In this document: positions 37,435 to 45,693 of the stretch, piece by piece | Layout of the letters: each line of letters starts with the position of its first letter | How positions within the stretch are numbered: position 1 is the first letter of the stretch | Assembly (NCBI GenBank): GCA_044223975.1 | Contig: JBGALI010000005.1 | Span: 62,001-126,000, forward strand | Reading direction: 5' to 3' | DNA: 64,000 nt | Source: CAZCPB01 sp044223975 | GTDB lineage: Bacteria > Planctomycetota > Phycisphaerae > Phycisphaerales > UBA1924 | Notes under the pieces: generated by a model | Told to the model about the DNA's origin: nothing | What the model saw: the letters and a program-made list of their open reading frames with translations, nothing else | The model's database searches: none | Translations under genes and position numbers: made by a program

Positions 37435-38766
37435 ATGAGCAACCGTCGCGTCGTCATCACGGGCATGGGCTGGGTCACGCCTCTGGGGCACGACCTTGAC
37501 GCGGCATGGGCGAGCCTGCTCCGCGGCGACACGGGCATCGGCCCCGTCACGCGCTTCGACGCCTCGACCATGGCCACCAACTTCGCCTCCGAGGTGAAGG
37601 ACTTCCGCCTTGAAGACTTCGGCGTCGACCCCGCCGCGCACGTCGGCGCCGGGCTCTCGACCAAGTTCGCCCTTGCCGCGGCATCGCGCGCGTGGCGCCA
37701 GGCCGGCCTCGACCGCGTGCGCCCCGCCCGCCCGCAGCGCGTGGGCATGTACCTGGGCGCGGGCGAGGGCACGCCCGACTACGACAACTTCATGGCCACC
37801 AACCTCGCGGGGTGGCGCGACGCCGAGCGCTCGGTCGACCCGCGCGTCTGGGCCGCGACCGCCTTCGAGCGGCTCGATGCGCTCACCGAGCTCGAGCAAG
37901 AGCCCAACATGGCCCTGGCGCACCTGGCCGAGCAGTTCGGCTGCCGCGGCCCGGCGTTCAACTGCATGACCGCCTGCGCCGCCAGCACCCAGGCCATCGG
38001 CGAGGCCTTCGAGATCATCCGGCGCGCCGACGCCGACGCCATGCTCGCCGGCGGCTGCCACACCATGATCCACCCGCTGGGCATGACCGGGTTCATCCGG
38101 CTCACGGCCATGTCGAGGCGCACGGATTCGCCCCAGACCGCCGCCCGCCCCTTCGACCAGACCCGCGACGGCTTCGTGATGGGCGAGGGCGCGGGCATGC
38201 TGGTGCTGGAAGAGCTCGAGCACGCCAAGGCCCGCGGCGCCACGCCTCTGGCCGAGGTCGTCGGCTACGGCTCGTCCGCCGACGCCTTCCGCATCACCGA
38301 CATCCAGCCCGACGGCAAGGGCGGCGTGGCCTCCATGCACCAGGCCCTGCGCCAGGCCGGCATCAGCCCGCGCGAGACCGGCGACGACGGCCGCCCGCTC
38401 ATCCACTACATCTCCGCCCACGGCACGGGGACCAAGGAAAACGACAAGATCGAGACCATCGGCGTCAAGGCCGTCTTCGGCCCCCTCGCCGCCAAGATCC
38501 CGTTCAGCTCGATCAAGAGCATGATGGGCCACCTGATCCAGGCCGCGGGCGCGGTCGAGTTGATCACGTGCGTGAAGGCGATCGAGACCGGCATGGTCCC
38601 GCCCACGATGAACCTGACCACCCCGGACCCCGACTGCGACCTCGATTACGTTCCTAACAAGGCCCGCGACCTGAACGCCCAGGGCGGCGTCGAGGTGTGC
38701 CTCTCGAACAGCTTCGGGTTCGGCGGGCAGAACGACACGCTGGTGGTGAAGAGGTTTCGGGCGTAG
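37435..38766 (+). CDS. fabF: Beta-ketoacyl-[ACP] synthase II-like
   Basis: 443 residues with a complete ketosynthase active site: Cys181 (MTACAAST), His329 (SAHGTGT), Lys361 and His366 (IKSMMGH), and the C-terminal NSFGFGGQN. The enzyme condenses malonyl-ACP with an acyl-ACP in fatty-acid or polyketide elongation in the cytoplasm. The pairing with an upstream ketosynthase that lacks two catalytic residues suggests a specialised type II system rather than the main housekeeping FabF; that is inference, and the symbol is provisional. The start lies 20 bases after the inverted repeat, without a clear ribosome site. Confidence 0.88.
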   Translation: MSNRRVVITGMGWVTPLGHDLDAAWASLLRGDTGIGPVTRFDASTMATNFASEVKDFRLEDFGVDPAAHVGAGLSTKFALAAASRAWRQAGLDRVRPARPQRVGMYLGAGEGTPDYDNFMATNLAGWRDAERSVDPRVWAATAFERLDALTELEQEPNMALAHLAEQFGCRGPAFNCMTACAASTQAIGEAFEIIRRADADAMLAGGCHTMIHPLGMTGFIRLTAMSRRTDSPQTAARPFDQTRDGFVMGEGAGMLVLEELEHAKARGATPLAEVVGYGSSADAFRITDIQPDGKGGVASMHQALRQAGISPRETGDDGRPLIHYISAHGTGTKENDKIETIGVKAVFGPLAAKIPFSSIKSMMGHLIQAAGAVELITCVKAIETGMVPPTMNLTTPDPDCDLDYVPNKARDLNAQGGVEVCLSNSFGFGGQNDTLVVKRFRA

Positions 38767-38801
38767 CAATCCTGACGATCTCGGGCGGCGCTGGTCGATG
38801 A

Positions 38802-38821
38802 ATTCCCGTCGGTTCGGGAAT
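38802..38821. promoter_or_regulatory. Perfect hairpin before the beta-helix protein
   Basis: ATTCCCG and CGGGAAT form a perfect 7-bp stem around a 6-base loop (TCGGTT). No T-tract follows, so it is probably an operator or mRNA structure rather than a terminator. It ends about 30 bases before the likely start of the next gene. Confidence 0.35.
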
Positions 38822-38850
38822 AACTGTCCGCATGGATGGAGTTCATTGCA

Positions 38851-40422
38851 GTGCCTAACTCCGTCAACCGCGTCGTGGCGTGCCTTACGCAGATCTTCAT
38901 ACTCCCCGTCGCCCTAGCTTTCCAGGGCGAAATCCGGCTCTACGTTGATCGGGCCGCCCCACCCAATGGTGATGGCCTCACGTGGCAAACGGCGTTCAAT
39001 GACCTGCAGAAGGCATTCGACGTGGCAAAAACGCGCGATGGTGAAGATGACGTGACGATCCGTATTGCACGAGGGATCTACAGACCCGATCGCGGAACTG
39101 GCGACCGGAACACCGCTTTCGACCTCACCCTCGATGCGACTCAGGTTCTGTATTGGAACATCATCGGCTCCTGCGCCGGGCTTCAAGGTCCAGACCCGGA
39201 CGAGTATGACCCGGTCCAGCATCCGACGATCCTGAGCGGAGATCTTGGCGGTGACGATCTGCCCGACCAAGCGAACCGGGATGACAATTCGGATTGCATT
39301 CTCCGCGCCACAACCATCGGGGGGAGGTTTCGTTTTCGCGGGCTTTTAATCACAGGCGGGCAGTTCAACGGTTATTCCGGAGCAGGAAGGGCGCCGGTTT
39401 CTTTCGAGAACGGCTTGTCTGTCGACATATCCGAACTTCGCTTCGAAGACTGCCGGTTCATCGACAACCACTCCGAGGCAGGCCCGGGCGCCATCTACAG
39501 CGACGCAGATGTGCTTGTGCTGCAGGAATCGGAGGTCTCAGGCAACTCTGGACTTACGGGGGCTCTTGAACATCGTCCTGAACACGGGTTTTTCAGCGTG
39601 AGCGGGTGCCGGGTGGCGAACAACCGGGGCATTCACTTTGGGGCGGTCTACAGCTCGGCCTTCGAGATCGAGCTCAACAGCAGCGTGATCTCAAGAAACA
39701 CATCCCTGTTCTGGGGCGGCGGCCTGAGGTTGGAAGGATACCAGAACAGAGTTCTGGGTTGCCTTTTCGTTGGCAATGAGGCGGGTAGCACCGGCGGCGC
39801 GATCGACGTCAGAGGGGACTTCTGGCCTTTCATCCGGGTCGACAGCTGCACATTCTCGGGCAACGCGGCAACCTACGGCGGCGCGATGTACTCGATGGCA
39901 GACCTCCGAATGTACAACACCATCATGTGGGGGAACACTGGTCACCGAGCGGGCGATGCCATCGCGATGGGCAACCCCGACGCGGACGCGTTCGTCGTGA
40001 ACAGCCTCATTCAGGGCGGCGCCGATGCGATCTACGGATTCATGAGTTCGCTTTTCTGGGGATCGTACTTGGATGAGGATCCGCGATTTGTTGATCCGGG
40101 CGCGGGGGACTACCGATTGTCGCTGGATTCGCCGTGTATCGACGCCGGAGCCCACAGCGACTACGAGTTGAAGTACGACCTGCTCGACCTGCCCAGGGTC
40201 GTCGCTATTCGCCCCTACTCGTACTACCCCATAGACGTTGGCTGCTACGAATACCAATGCCCGGCCGACACAAACCACGACGGATTTGTAAACGGCGTTG
40301 ATTTTGATCGTTTCATGGAAGCGTTTCAGGCAGGCAACCTGCTTGCGGATGTTGACCAGAACGGGTTTGTGAACGGCGCGGACTTTGATCTGTTCGTCGC
40401 CGCGTTCGATGCCGGGTGCTGA
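38851..40422 (+). CDS. Secreted right-handed beta-helix protein with GC-dockerin
   Basis: 523 residues from a GTG at 38851 with GGAG 9 bases upstream and a signal peptide (MPNSVNRVVACLTQIFILPV); an ATG at 38836 is the alternative. The opening YVDRAAPPNGDGLTWQTAFNDLQ and the later repeats (RFEDCRFIDN, GGAIDVRG, CTFSGNAATYGGAMYS) match polymorphic-outer-membrane-type parallel beta-helices. The DPRFVDPGAGDYRLSLDSPCIDAG segment is the usual closing element of such proteins. The duplicated dockerin tail ends in Gly-Cys. Codon usage is less GC-biased than in neighbouring genes, so recent transfer is possible. It is a sixth dockerin protein, separate from the cluster at the start of the window. Confidence 0.85.
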   Translation: MPNSVNRVVACLTQIFILPVALAFQGEIRLYVDRAAPPNGDGLTWQTAFNDLQKAFDVAKTRDGEDDVTIRIARGIYRPDRGTGDRNTAFDLTLDATQVLYWNIIGSCAGLQGPDPDEYDPVQHPTILSGDLGGDDLPDQANRDDNSDCILRATTIGGRFRFRGLLITGGQFNGYSGAGRAPVSFENGLSVDISELRFEDCRFIDNHSEAGPGAIYSDADVLVLQESEVSGNSGLTGALEHRPEHGFFSVSGCRVANNRGIHFGAVYSSAFEIELNSSVISRNTSLFWGGGLRLEGYQNRVLGCLFVGNEAGSTGGAIDVRGDFWPFIRVDSCTFSGNAATYGGAMYSMADLRMYNTIMWGNTGHRAGDAIAMGNPDADAFVVNSLIQGGADAIYGFMSSLFWGSYLDEDPRFVDPGAGDYRLSLDSPCIDAGAHSDYELKYDLLDLPRVVAIRPYSYYPIDVGCYEYQCPADTNHDGFVNGVDFDRFMEAFQAGNLLADVDQNGFVNGADFDLFVAAFDAGC

Positions 40423-40469
40423 CGCGGCGGAACCGTCGTCGCCGCGGTTCCCCCCATATAGTCCCCCGC

Positions 40470-40751
40470 ATGACCCTCACCCAGCCCGAGTACCGCCCCG
40501 GCCAGCGCGTCCGCGTCACCCAGCAGGTTGTCCGCGCCGATCGACCCGGCGGCGGCACCATGGCCACCAGCTTCGAGGGCGTCATCACCCGCGCCTACCA
40601 GGGCAAGACCGGCTCGTGGTTCGCCCACAGCAAGGACAAGAAGCTCTGGCTCGACCGCCTCGAGCTTCAGAAGGACGACGGCGAGATGGTTGTGTGCAAC
40701 CTCGACCAGAACAGCAACGTCGAGATCCTCAAGGATGCGCCCGCGGCGTAG
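40470..40751 (+). CDS. Small SH3-like hypothetical protein
   Basis: 93 residues from the ATG at 40470. The sequence is beta-rich and basic (GQRVRVTQQVVRADRPGG, then FEGVITRAYQGKTGSWF and KLWLDRLELQKDDGEMVVCNLD), with the look of a small SH3/KOW-type barrel. There is no signal peptide or membrane segment. I do not recognise a named family. It starts 47 bases after the beta-helix gene; an imperfect GGAACCG/CGGTTCC stem lies between them. Confidence 0.68.
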   Translation: MTLTQPEYRPGQRVRVTQQVVRADRPGGGTMATSFEGVITRAYQGKTGSWFAHSKDKKLWLDRLELQKDDGEMVVCNLDQNSNVEILKDAPAA

Positions 40752-40775
40752 CTGCAGCAGAATGTCCCCAAACGG

Positions 40776-41023
40776 CGCTCTGCCCTCGCCCGGAGGGCGC
40801 ATGGCCGTTGCCAGGGGCGCAGCGCTTCGCAAGCCCCTGGAAACGAGCACCATGAATTCCGCCGCCCGGCAGGGCGGACGAGAAGTTGCACAACTGCCCG
40901 CGCCGGGTCCGCGCGGCTCGATCGCCCTCCCGGGCGAAGACAAAGTACATAGGTCTCCCCAGGGGCTCGACGCTTCGCGTCAGCGCCCCTGGCAATGACC
41001 GGGCGCCTTCCGGGCGAAGAGCG
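40776..41023. repeat. Palindrome cluster D between the SH3-like gene and mqnA
   Basis: A left arm (40776-40840) and a right arm (40959-41023) are inverse complements over about 65 bases with scattered differences. Each contains a CGCCC...GGGCG hairpin and a longer hairpin beginning CCAGGGGC and ending GCCCCTGG (left 40811-40840). A further partial copy of the CGCCC..GGGCGAAGA motif lies at about 40922-40940. The whole 306-base gap between the stops at 40751 and 41058 is non-coding and mostly made of these palindromes. Confidence 0.8.
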
Positions 41024-41057
41024 ATCGATGCGCGGTCACCCCGCGCGAACAGAAAGT

Positions 41058-41924
41058 TCAGGATGTGACCTCGTGCATAGCTGAAACCGCGCCCGCGACA
41101 CTCATCTCCCCCCACATGATCTTCGTCCGCTTGATCAACCCCATCCCCGCCGCGTCGCTCAAGAACCGCTCCGCCGCCATCCGCTCGCGCTCCCCGAGCT
41201 CGTACCGCAGGTGCCCGCGCAGGTAGCTCCGCGCCAGCTCCACCGGCCACCGATGCTCTGGGGCCCGCTGCTCGACGATCCAGTCCAGACGCCCCGTGTT
41301 CCGCCGCCGCGCCCGATCGAGCAGCGCCGCGGCAAGCCGAATCCGTTCCTTGCCCGCGTCCGCCGCGCGGCACATCCACGCGGCGTACACGAACGGCAGG
41401 CCGATCAGCTTCTTCCACGCCTCGCCAAGGTCGAGCTCGTGCGGGTACTCACCGCGCTCCGGCGCACACGTCACCACCTTGTCGCCGATGAGCAGCAGCG
41501 TTTCGGGCGAGGCCCCCCTGCCCCCTCCAACCTCCACGCCCTCGCGCGCATCAAAGTCGACGACCTCCGGCCTGACCCCGAACATCTTCTCAAGCACCAC
41601 GCGGCACAGCACCACCGACGTGTGGCTCTCCGTGTCCGCGTGCACCCGCGTCACGCGCTCAAAGGGCACGCGCGAGAACAGCCGCACCGTCATCGTCGGC
41701 CCATCGCACCCGATCATCCCGACCGGCAATACCGCCAGCGGAACGCTCGACCGTGCCGCGTCGATCAACGACGCCAGCGCGAGGTCCACCTCGCCGCGCT
41801 CCAGCATCCCCGCCAGCATCGCCGGCGCCGCACGCACCAACTCCAGCCCTTCGCACCGCTCCAGCCCCTCGATCAGCGGCACGGTGTTCAGGTAACTCAC
41901 GCATCCGATACGGATCGGGTCCAT
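41058..41924 (-). CDS. mqnA: Chorismate dehydratase (menaquinone biosynthesis)
   Basis: 288 residues from the ATG at 41924. MqnA removes water from chorismate to give 3-enolpyruvyl-benzoate, the first step of the futalosine route to menaquinone. The family opening is present (RIGCVSYLNTVPLIEGL), followed by MLERGEVDLALASLI, GCDGPTMTVRLFSRVPFE, TESHTSVVLCRVVLE, LLLIGDKVV and LGEAWKKLIGLPFVYAAW. The length fits. No other mqn gene is in the window. The palindrome cluster lies directly after its stop. Confidence 0.92.
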   Translation of the reverse strand: MDPIRIGCVSYLNTVPLIEGLERCEGLELVRAAPAMLAGMLERGEVDLALASLIDAARSSVPLAVLPVGMIGCDGPTMTVRLFSRVPFERVTRVHADTESHTSVVLCRVVLEKMFGVRPEVVDFDAREGVEVGGGRGASPETLLLIGDKVVTCAPERGEYPHELDLGEAWKKLIGLPFVYAAWMCRAADAGKERIRLAAALLDRARRRNTGRLDWIVEQRAPEHRWPVELARSYLRGHLRYELGERERMAAERFLSDAAGMGLIKRTKIMWGEMSVAGAVSAMHEVTS

Positions 41925-41995
41925 GAACAACTGTACCGACACCGGAGGCAAGCCGGCGAATTCAGACGTGAACCGCCCCCTGCCGACGATGGACT

Positions 41996-42027
41996 CCGAC
42001 ATCCCACATCCCACATCCGACATCCCA
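41996..42027. repeat. Short direct repeat of ACATCCC/ACATCCG units
   Basis: Four units of about 7 bases (ACATCCC, ACATCCC, ACATCCG, ACATCCC) run in tandem between the divergent mqnA and acyltransferase genes. The repeat falls in the putative promoter area of both. It is too short and imperfect to assign a function. Confidence 0.6.
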
Positions 42028-42061
42028 GGACCCAGGACCCTTCTACCCTACCCCACCCGCG

Positions 42062-42706
42062 ATGCCCCCTCCCGCGTCCCCCAACCTCATCCTGATCGGC
42101 GGCGGCGGTCACGCGCTGGTCGTCGCCGAGGCGGCCAAGCTGCTGGGGTGCCACCTCACGGGGTTCTACGACGACAATCCGCGTGCTCTGTGCGCGACCA
42201 AGCTCGGTGTCGCTCACCTCGGCCCGCTGATCGCGTTCTACGACACCGCCGCGCCCGAGCCGGCGTTCATCGTGGCCTTGGGCGATCTGCGTTTACGTGC
42301 CGCGTTCCTTGCGGACCTGGGCGAGCGCCACGTCCCGAGCGCCTGGAGTGTGATTCACCCGCACGCTTCGGTCGCCCCCAGCTCGCTCATCGGCTCGGGA
42401 GTCTTCATCGGCCCCCGCGCCGTGGTCCACACGCTCGCCACCGTCCATTCGCACGCCGTCATCAACTCCGCCGCGATCGTCGAGCACGAGTGCGAGATCG
42501 GCGAGAACGCCCATATCGCGCCCGGCGCCGCGCTGGCGGGGAATGTAAAAGTCGGGCGCGGCACGCTCGTCGGGATCGGTTCGCGCATCCTCCCCGGCAT
42601 CCGCATCGGGGCCAACGCCACAGTTGGCGCCGGCGCGGTCGTGATCCAGGACGTGCCCGACGGTGTCACCGTGGTGGGGGTGCCAGCGGCACCGGTTGCC
42701 CGATAG
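42062..42706 (+). CDS. NeuD/PglD-family sugar O-/N-acyltransferase
   Basis: 214 residues. The N-terminal Rossmann-like part has LILIGGGGHALVVAEAAKLLG (nucleotide-sugar binding) and FYDDNP. The C-terminal part is a left-handed beta-helix of hexapeptide repeats (IHPHASVAPSSLIGSGVFIGPRA ... IVEHECEIGENAHIAPGAALAG) with the catalytic His in EHECEIG. It ends with VVGVPAAPVAR. Such enzymes acetylate sugars of glycans, sialic-acid-like sugars or bacillosamine. The substrate is not deducible, since no glycan genes are adjacent. Confidence 0.87.
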   Translation: MPPPASPNLILIGGGGHALVVAEAAKLLGCHLTGFYDDNPRALCATKLGVAHLGPLIAFYDTAAPEPAFIVALGDLRLRAAFLADLGERHVPSAWSVIHPHASVAPSSLIGSGVFIGPRAVVHTLATVHSHAVINSAAIVEHECEIGENAHIAPGAALAGNVKVGRGTLVGIGSRILPGIRIGANATVGAGAVVIQDVPDGVTVVGVPAAPVAR

Positions 42707-42732
42707 GGGAACCCCTCAAACTGAGGAGTGGC

Positions 42733-42751
42733 ATTGAGACTCAGTCTCAAT
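42733..42751. promoter_or_regulatory. Perfect 19-bp palindrome upstream of feoAB, Fur-box-like
   Basis: ATTGAGACT-C-AGTCTCAAT is a perfect 9-1-9 inverted repeat. It contains the 7-1-7 core TGAGACT-C-AGTCTCA, which resembles Fur-family operators (TGAxAATxATTxTCA type). It lies 18 bases before the likely GTG start of feoA, where a ferrous-iron transport operon would be expected to carry an iron-responsive operator. Confidence 0.7.
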
Positions 42752-42769
42752 CCTTCCTACAGTGCCCTC

Positions 42770-43078
42770 GTGCCGATCCATCTGCCGACACTTGTCGCGG
42801 CAACCTCTCTCGACAAGGCCGCCTGCTGCGCTGCGGCGGTAACGATCGCCGATGCCCGTCCCGGCCAGATCGGGCACGTCTGCCACACCCACCTTGAAGA
42901 GGAGGACGCGGCAATTCTTCGGGCGATGGGCCTGCGTCCGCAGGCTCGCGTGCGGGTCTGCCGCGTGGGCGAGCCGTGCATCGTCGAGGTGATCGCCGGA
43001 TCGGGCTGTGCCTGCCGCATCGGTCTCTCGCTGCCGCTGGCCCGCCTGGTGTTGCTCGCCGATGTGTGCGCCGCCTGA
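42770..43078 (+). CDS. feoA: FeoA-domain ferrous iron transport protein
   Basis: About 102 residues from a GTG at 42770; an upstream GTG at 42728 would place the Fur-like palindrome inside the coding region, so the later start is preferred. The SH3-like FeoA core is visible: IADARPGQIGHV, then LRAMGLRPQARVRVCRVG and CACRIGLSLPLARLVLL. FeoA supports FeoB-mediated Fe(II) uptake at the cytoplasmic face. The stop is 15 bases before feoB, consistent with an operon. The protein is Cys-rich (at least six Cys), more than usual. Confidence 0.87.
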   Translation: MPIHLPTLVAATSLDKAACCAAAVTIADARPGQIGHVCHTHLEEEDAAILRAMGLRPQARVRVCRVGEPCIVEVIAGSGCACRIGLSLPLARLVLLADVCAA

Positions 43079-43093
43079 CCGGAGACTCGCACG

Positions 43094-45346
43094 GTGGAAA
43101 CAGAATCCTGTCCACGCTGCGAAGCTCCGAGCGATCCGCCCATCGCGCCCGCCGGTCCGGGCACGCTCCGCGTCGCGTTCCTGGGCAACCCCAACACCGG
43201 GAAGACCACGCTCTTCAACCGGCTCTGCGGCCTGCGCCACAAGACGAGCAACTTCCCAGGCACGACCCAGGAAGCCCGCCTGGGCACGGTGAAGTTCGAG
43301 GCGGCCGCGCCGGCCGGTCGGAACGGCAACGGGGCCGCGCGGCCGCGCGAGCTGCACATCATCGATCTCCCCGGCATCTACTCGATCGCGCTGGCGCAGA
43401 ACGAGGCCGAGGTCTGCCGCGGCGTGCTGGCGGGAGAGATCGCGCTCGCGGGCGAAGTTCGCGCGACGCCCGACGCGATGTGCATCGTCGTCGACGCCGC
43501 CAACCTGCCGCGGAACCTGACGTTCGTCGGCGAGATGCTCGGCCAGCGCCTGCCGATGGTGGTAGTGCTCAACATGATCGACCTGGCCCGCCGCGCCGGC
43601 ACCAGCCCCGACCGCGCCGCGCTCGAGGAGGCGCTGGGCTGCCCCGTGATCGCGTGCAGCGCCCGCTCCGGCGAGGGCATCGAGGCGCTCCTCGACGCCG
43701 TGGCCCGCGCCCGCGTCCCCAACCGCACTCCCCCTGGCGACCGCGCGGCACTCGAGCAGTGGGCCGACGCGCTCGCGTCGCGGTGCACGCGCCACACGAC
43801 CCCGGGGAGCGACGGACGGTTCCGGCCCTCGGCGCTCACCGACCGGCTCGACCACTTGTTCACCCACCCGGTGCTGGGTCCGCTGGTCTTCGCCTCGGTG
43901 ATGGCGTGCCTGTTCTTCGTGCTCTTCAAGATCGCCAGCATCCCGATGGAGCTGGTGGACCACGTCTTTGGGTTCCTGAGCGGCCTCATCGAGAGCGTCA
44001 TGCCCGCGGGCATCCTGCGCGACCTGATCTCCCAGGGCGTGGTGGGGGGCGTGGGCGCGACGGTGATCTTCCTGCCGCAGATCTGCCTGCTGTTCTTCCT
44101 GATCTCGCTGCTCGAGGACACGGGGTACCTGGCGCGTGCCGCGTTCCTGATGGACCGCCTGTTGCGCCCCTTTGGATTGCCCGGGCACGCCTTCGTGCCG
44201 TTGCTCTCATCGCACGCGTGCGCCCTGCCGGGAATCATGGCGACACGCGCGATCCCAGACCGGCGCGAGCGCCTCGCCACGATCCTGGTCACGCCCTTCA
44301 TGACCTGCTCGGCCCGCATCCCCGTGTACGTGCTGGCGATCAGCGTGCTTTTCCGCGAGCGGCCGTTCATGGCCGGCCTGGCGTTCGTCGGTTGCTACGC
44401 CCTGGGCTCGGCCGCGAGCCTGTTCAGCGCCCTGGTCATCCGCCGCACCATCCTCCGCGGCAAGGGCCGCCCCATGGTGATGGAACTGCCGACCTACAAG
44501 GTCCCCAGCATCCGCACCGCGCTGCTCACGACCTACGACCGCGCGACGATGTTCCTGAAGAACGCTGGCACCAACATCCTGGCGATCTGCATCGTGCTGT
44601 GGTGGCTGGGCGCCTTCCCGCACGTGAACCCGCCGGCGCGGGCCGTGGAGCTGCGCGAGCAGGCAACCACCGCCGCGCTTCCCATCATGCCCCCCGGCGC
44701 CCGCGACGGCGAGCCGCTGAGCCGCGAGCAGTTGACGCAGCTTCTGGCTGAAGCGAAGTCACGCTACGCATCGGAAACGGCGTCGACCCCGGGCAAGGAA
44801 TCTCCGCAGGCGCACGCCTCACGTCTGGCGGGAGAGACCTACGAGGCGGCGCTTCTCCCCGAGGAGGACCGCCTCGCGCGCGTGAAGGAGTGGTCCGATG
44901 AGGCCGACCGCCTTGAGCGCTCTCATGCCAAGGCCGAGTCCTACGCCGGTCGCCTGGGCCGCTTCGTGCAGCCCGTCTTTGCACCGCTCGGGTTTGATTG
45001 GCAGCTCACCGTCGGCGTGGTGACGAGCTTCGCGGCACGCGAGGTCTTCGTCTCGACCATGGCCATCATCGTGGCCGGCACCGAGGACAAGGACGACCCC
45101 GGCGTCGTCGACGCGATCCGTGATGCCAAGCGCGCCGACGGAGTGACCCCGGTCTTCACCACCGCCACCGCGTGGTCCTTGCTTGTCTTTTACGTTCTGG
45201 CGATGCAGTGCCTGCCCACCCTCGCCGTCACGGCACGCGAAGCCGGGGGCATCCGCTGGGCCCTGCTGCAACTGGTGTGGATGAGCGGTCTGGCCTACAT
45301 CGCCGCCTTCGGGGCGTACCGGCTCGTCCTGTTTCTGAACCACTGA
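43094..45346 (+). CDS. feoB: Ferrous iron transporter FeoB
   Basis: 750 residues from a GTG at 43094 with GGAG 9 bases upstream. The N-terminal G domain has the P-loop GNPNTGKT (31-38), switch segment SNFPGTTQEARLG, DLPG and NMID. It is followed by the FeoB permease with about eight helices, including the family motifs GLIESVMPAGILRDLISQGVVGG and ALPGIMATRAIPDRRERLATILVTPFMTCSARIPVY. A Glu/Ala-rich cytoplasmic insert lies between the two permease halves. An N-terminal CPRC pair (6-9) looks like a small metal-binding extension. It imports Fe(II) across the inner membrane. Confidence 0.95.
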   Translation: METESCPRCEAPSDPPIAPAGPGTLRVAFLGNPNTGKTTLFNRLCGLRHKTSNFPGTTQEARLGTVKFEAAAPAGRNGNGAARPRELHIIDLPGIYSIALAQNEAEVCRGVLAGEIALAGEVRATPDAMCIVVDAANLPRNLTFVGEMLGQRLPMVVVLNMIDLARRAGTSPDRAALEEALGCPVIACSARSGEGIEALLDAVARARVPNRTPPGDRAALEQWADALASRCTRHTTPGSDGRFRPSALTDRLDHLFTHPVLGPLVFASVMACLFFVLFKIASIPMELVDHVFGFLSGLIESVMPAGILRDLISQGVVGGVGATVIFLPQICLLFFLISLLEDTGYLARAAFLMDRLLRPFGLPGHAFVPLLSSHACALPGIMATRAIPDRRERLATILVTPFMTCSARIPVYVLAISVLFRERPFMAGLAFVGCYALGSAASLFSALVIRRTILRGKGRPMVMELPTYKVPSIRTALLTTYDRATMFLKNAGTNILAICIVLWWLGAFPHVNPPARAVELREQATTAALPIMPPGARDGEPLSREQLTQLLAEAKSRYASETASTPGKESPQAHASRLAGETYEAALLPEEDRLARVKEWSDEADRLERSHAKAESYAGRLGRFVQPVFAPLGFDWQLTVGVVTSFAAREVFVSTMAIIVAGTEDKDDPGVVDAIRDAKRADGVTPVFTTATAWSLLVFYVLAMQCLPTLAVTAREAGGIRWALLQLVWMSGLAYIAAFGAYRLVLFLNH

Positions 45347-45388
45347 TCACGCCTTGGTACGTAAGAATGTTAAGTACACGCGACTTTT

Positions 45389-45429
45389 TGTCAAATAGAC
45401 TTGACATTTAGACAACAAGACTTTACATT
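45389..45429 (+). promoter_or_regulatory. Sigma-70-type promoter with flanking inverted repeat; apparently leaderless
   Basis: TTGACA (45401-45406) and TACATT (45424-45429) are 17 bases apart. The expected start point lies within a few bases of the ATG at 45439, and no Shine-Dalgarno sequence precedes that ATG. TTGTCAAAT (45389-45397) and ATTTAGACAA (45406-45415) form an imperfect inverted repeat around the -35 element, a likely operator for the XRE protein encoded just downstream. Confidence 0.72.
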
Positions 45430-45438
45430 CTGGCTGTC

Positions 45439-45693
45439 ATGGAAAACAGAATCCGGGTCATGCGAACAGAACGGGACTGGACCCAGGGCGACCTGGCCCT
45501 GCGGTTGGGGGTTTCTCGTCAGACCATAAACTCGATCGAGACCGGCAAGTACGACCCCAGCCTTCCCTTGGCGTTCCGTGTGGCGCGGGCTTTCGGCTGC
45601 CGCATTGAAGACGCCTTTCTTGACCCGGCGGGGTGCCCGAGCAATGGCGTGAAAAACGGCCAGAGTGAGAATCGGAAGGAAAGTGTGCCATGA
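45439..45693 (+). CDS. Small XRE-family transcriptional regulator
   Basis: 84 residues. The helix-turn-helix of the Cro/C1 type spans about 5-60 (MRTERDWTQGDLALRLGVSRQTINSIE with KYDPSLPLAFRVARAF). This matches small YozG/PadR-neighbour-type regulators that sit before a membrane protein gene. The stop overlaps the next start as ATGA, so the two are translationally coupled. The inverted repeat over its own promoter suggests autorepression. Confidence 0.93.
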   Translation: MENRIRVMRTERDWTQGDLALRLGVSRQTINSIETGKYDPSLPLAFRVARAFGCRIEDAFLDPAGCPSNGVKNGQSENRKESVP

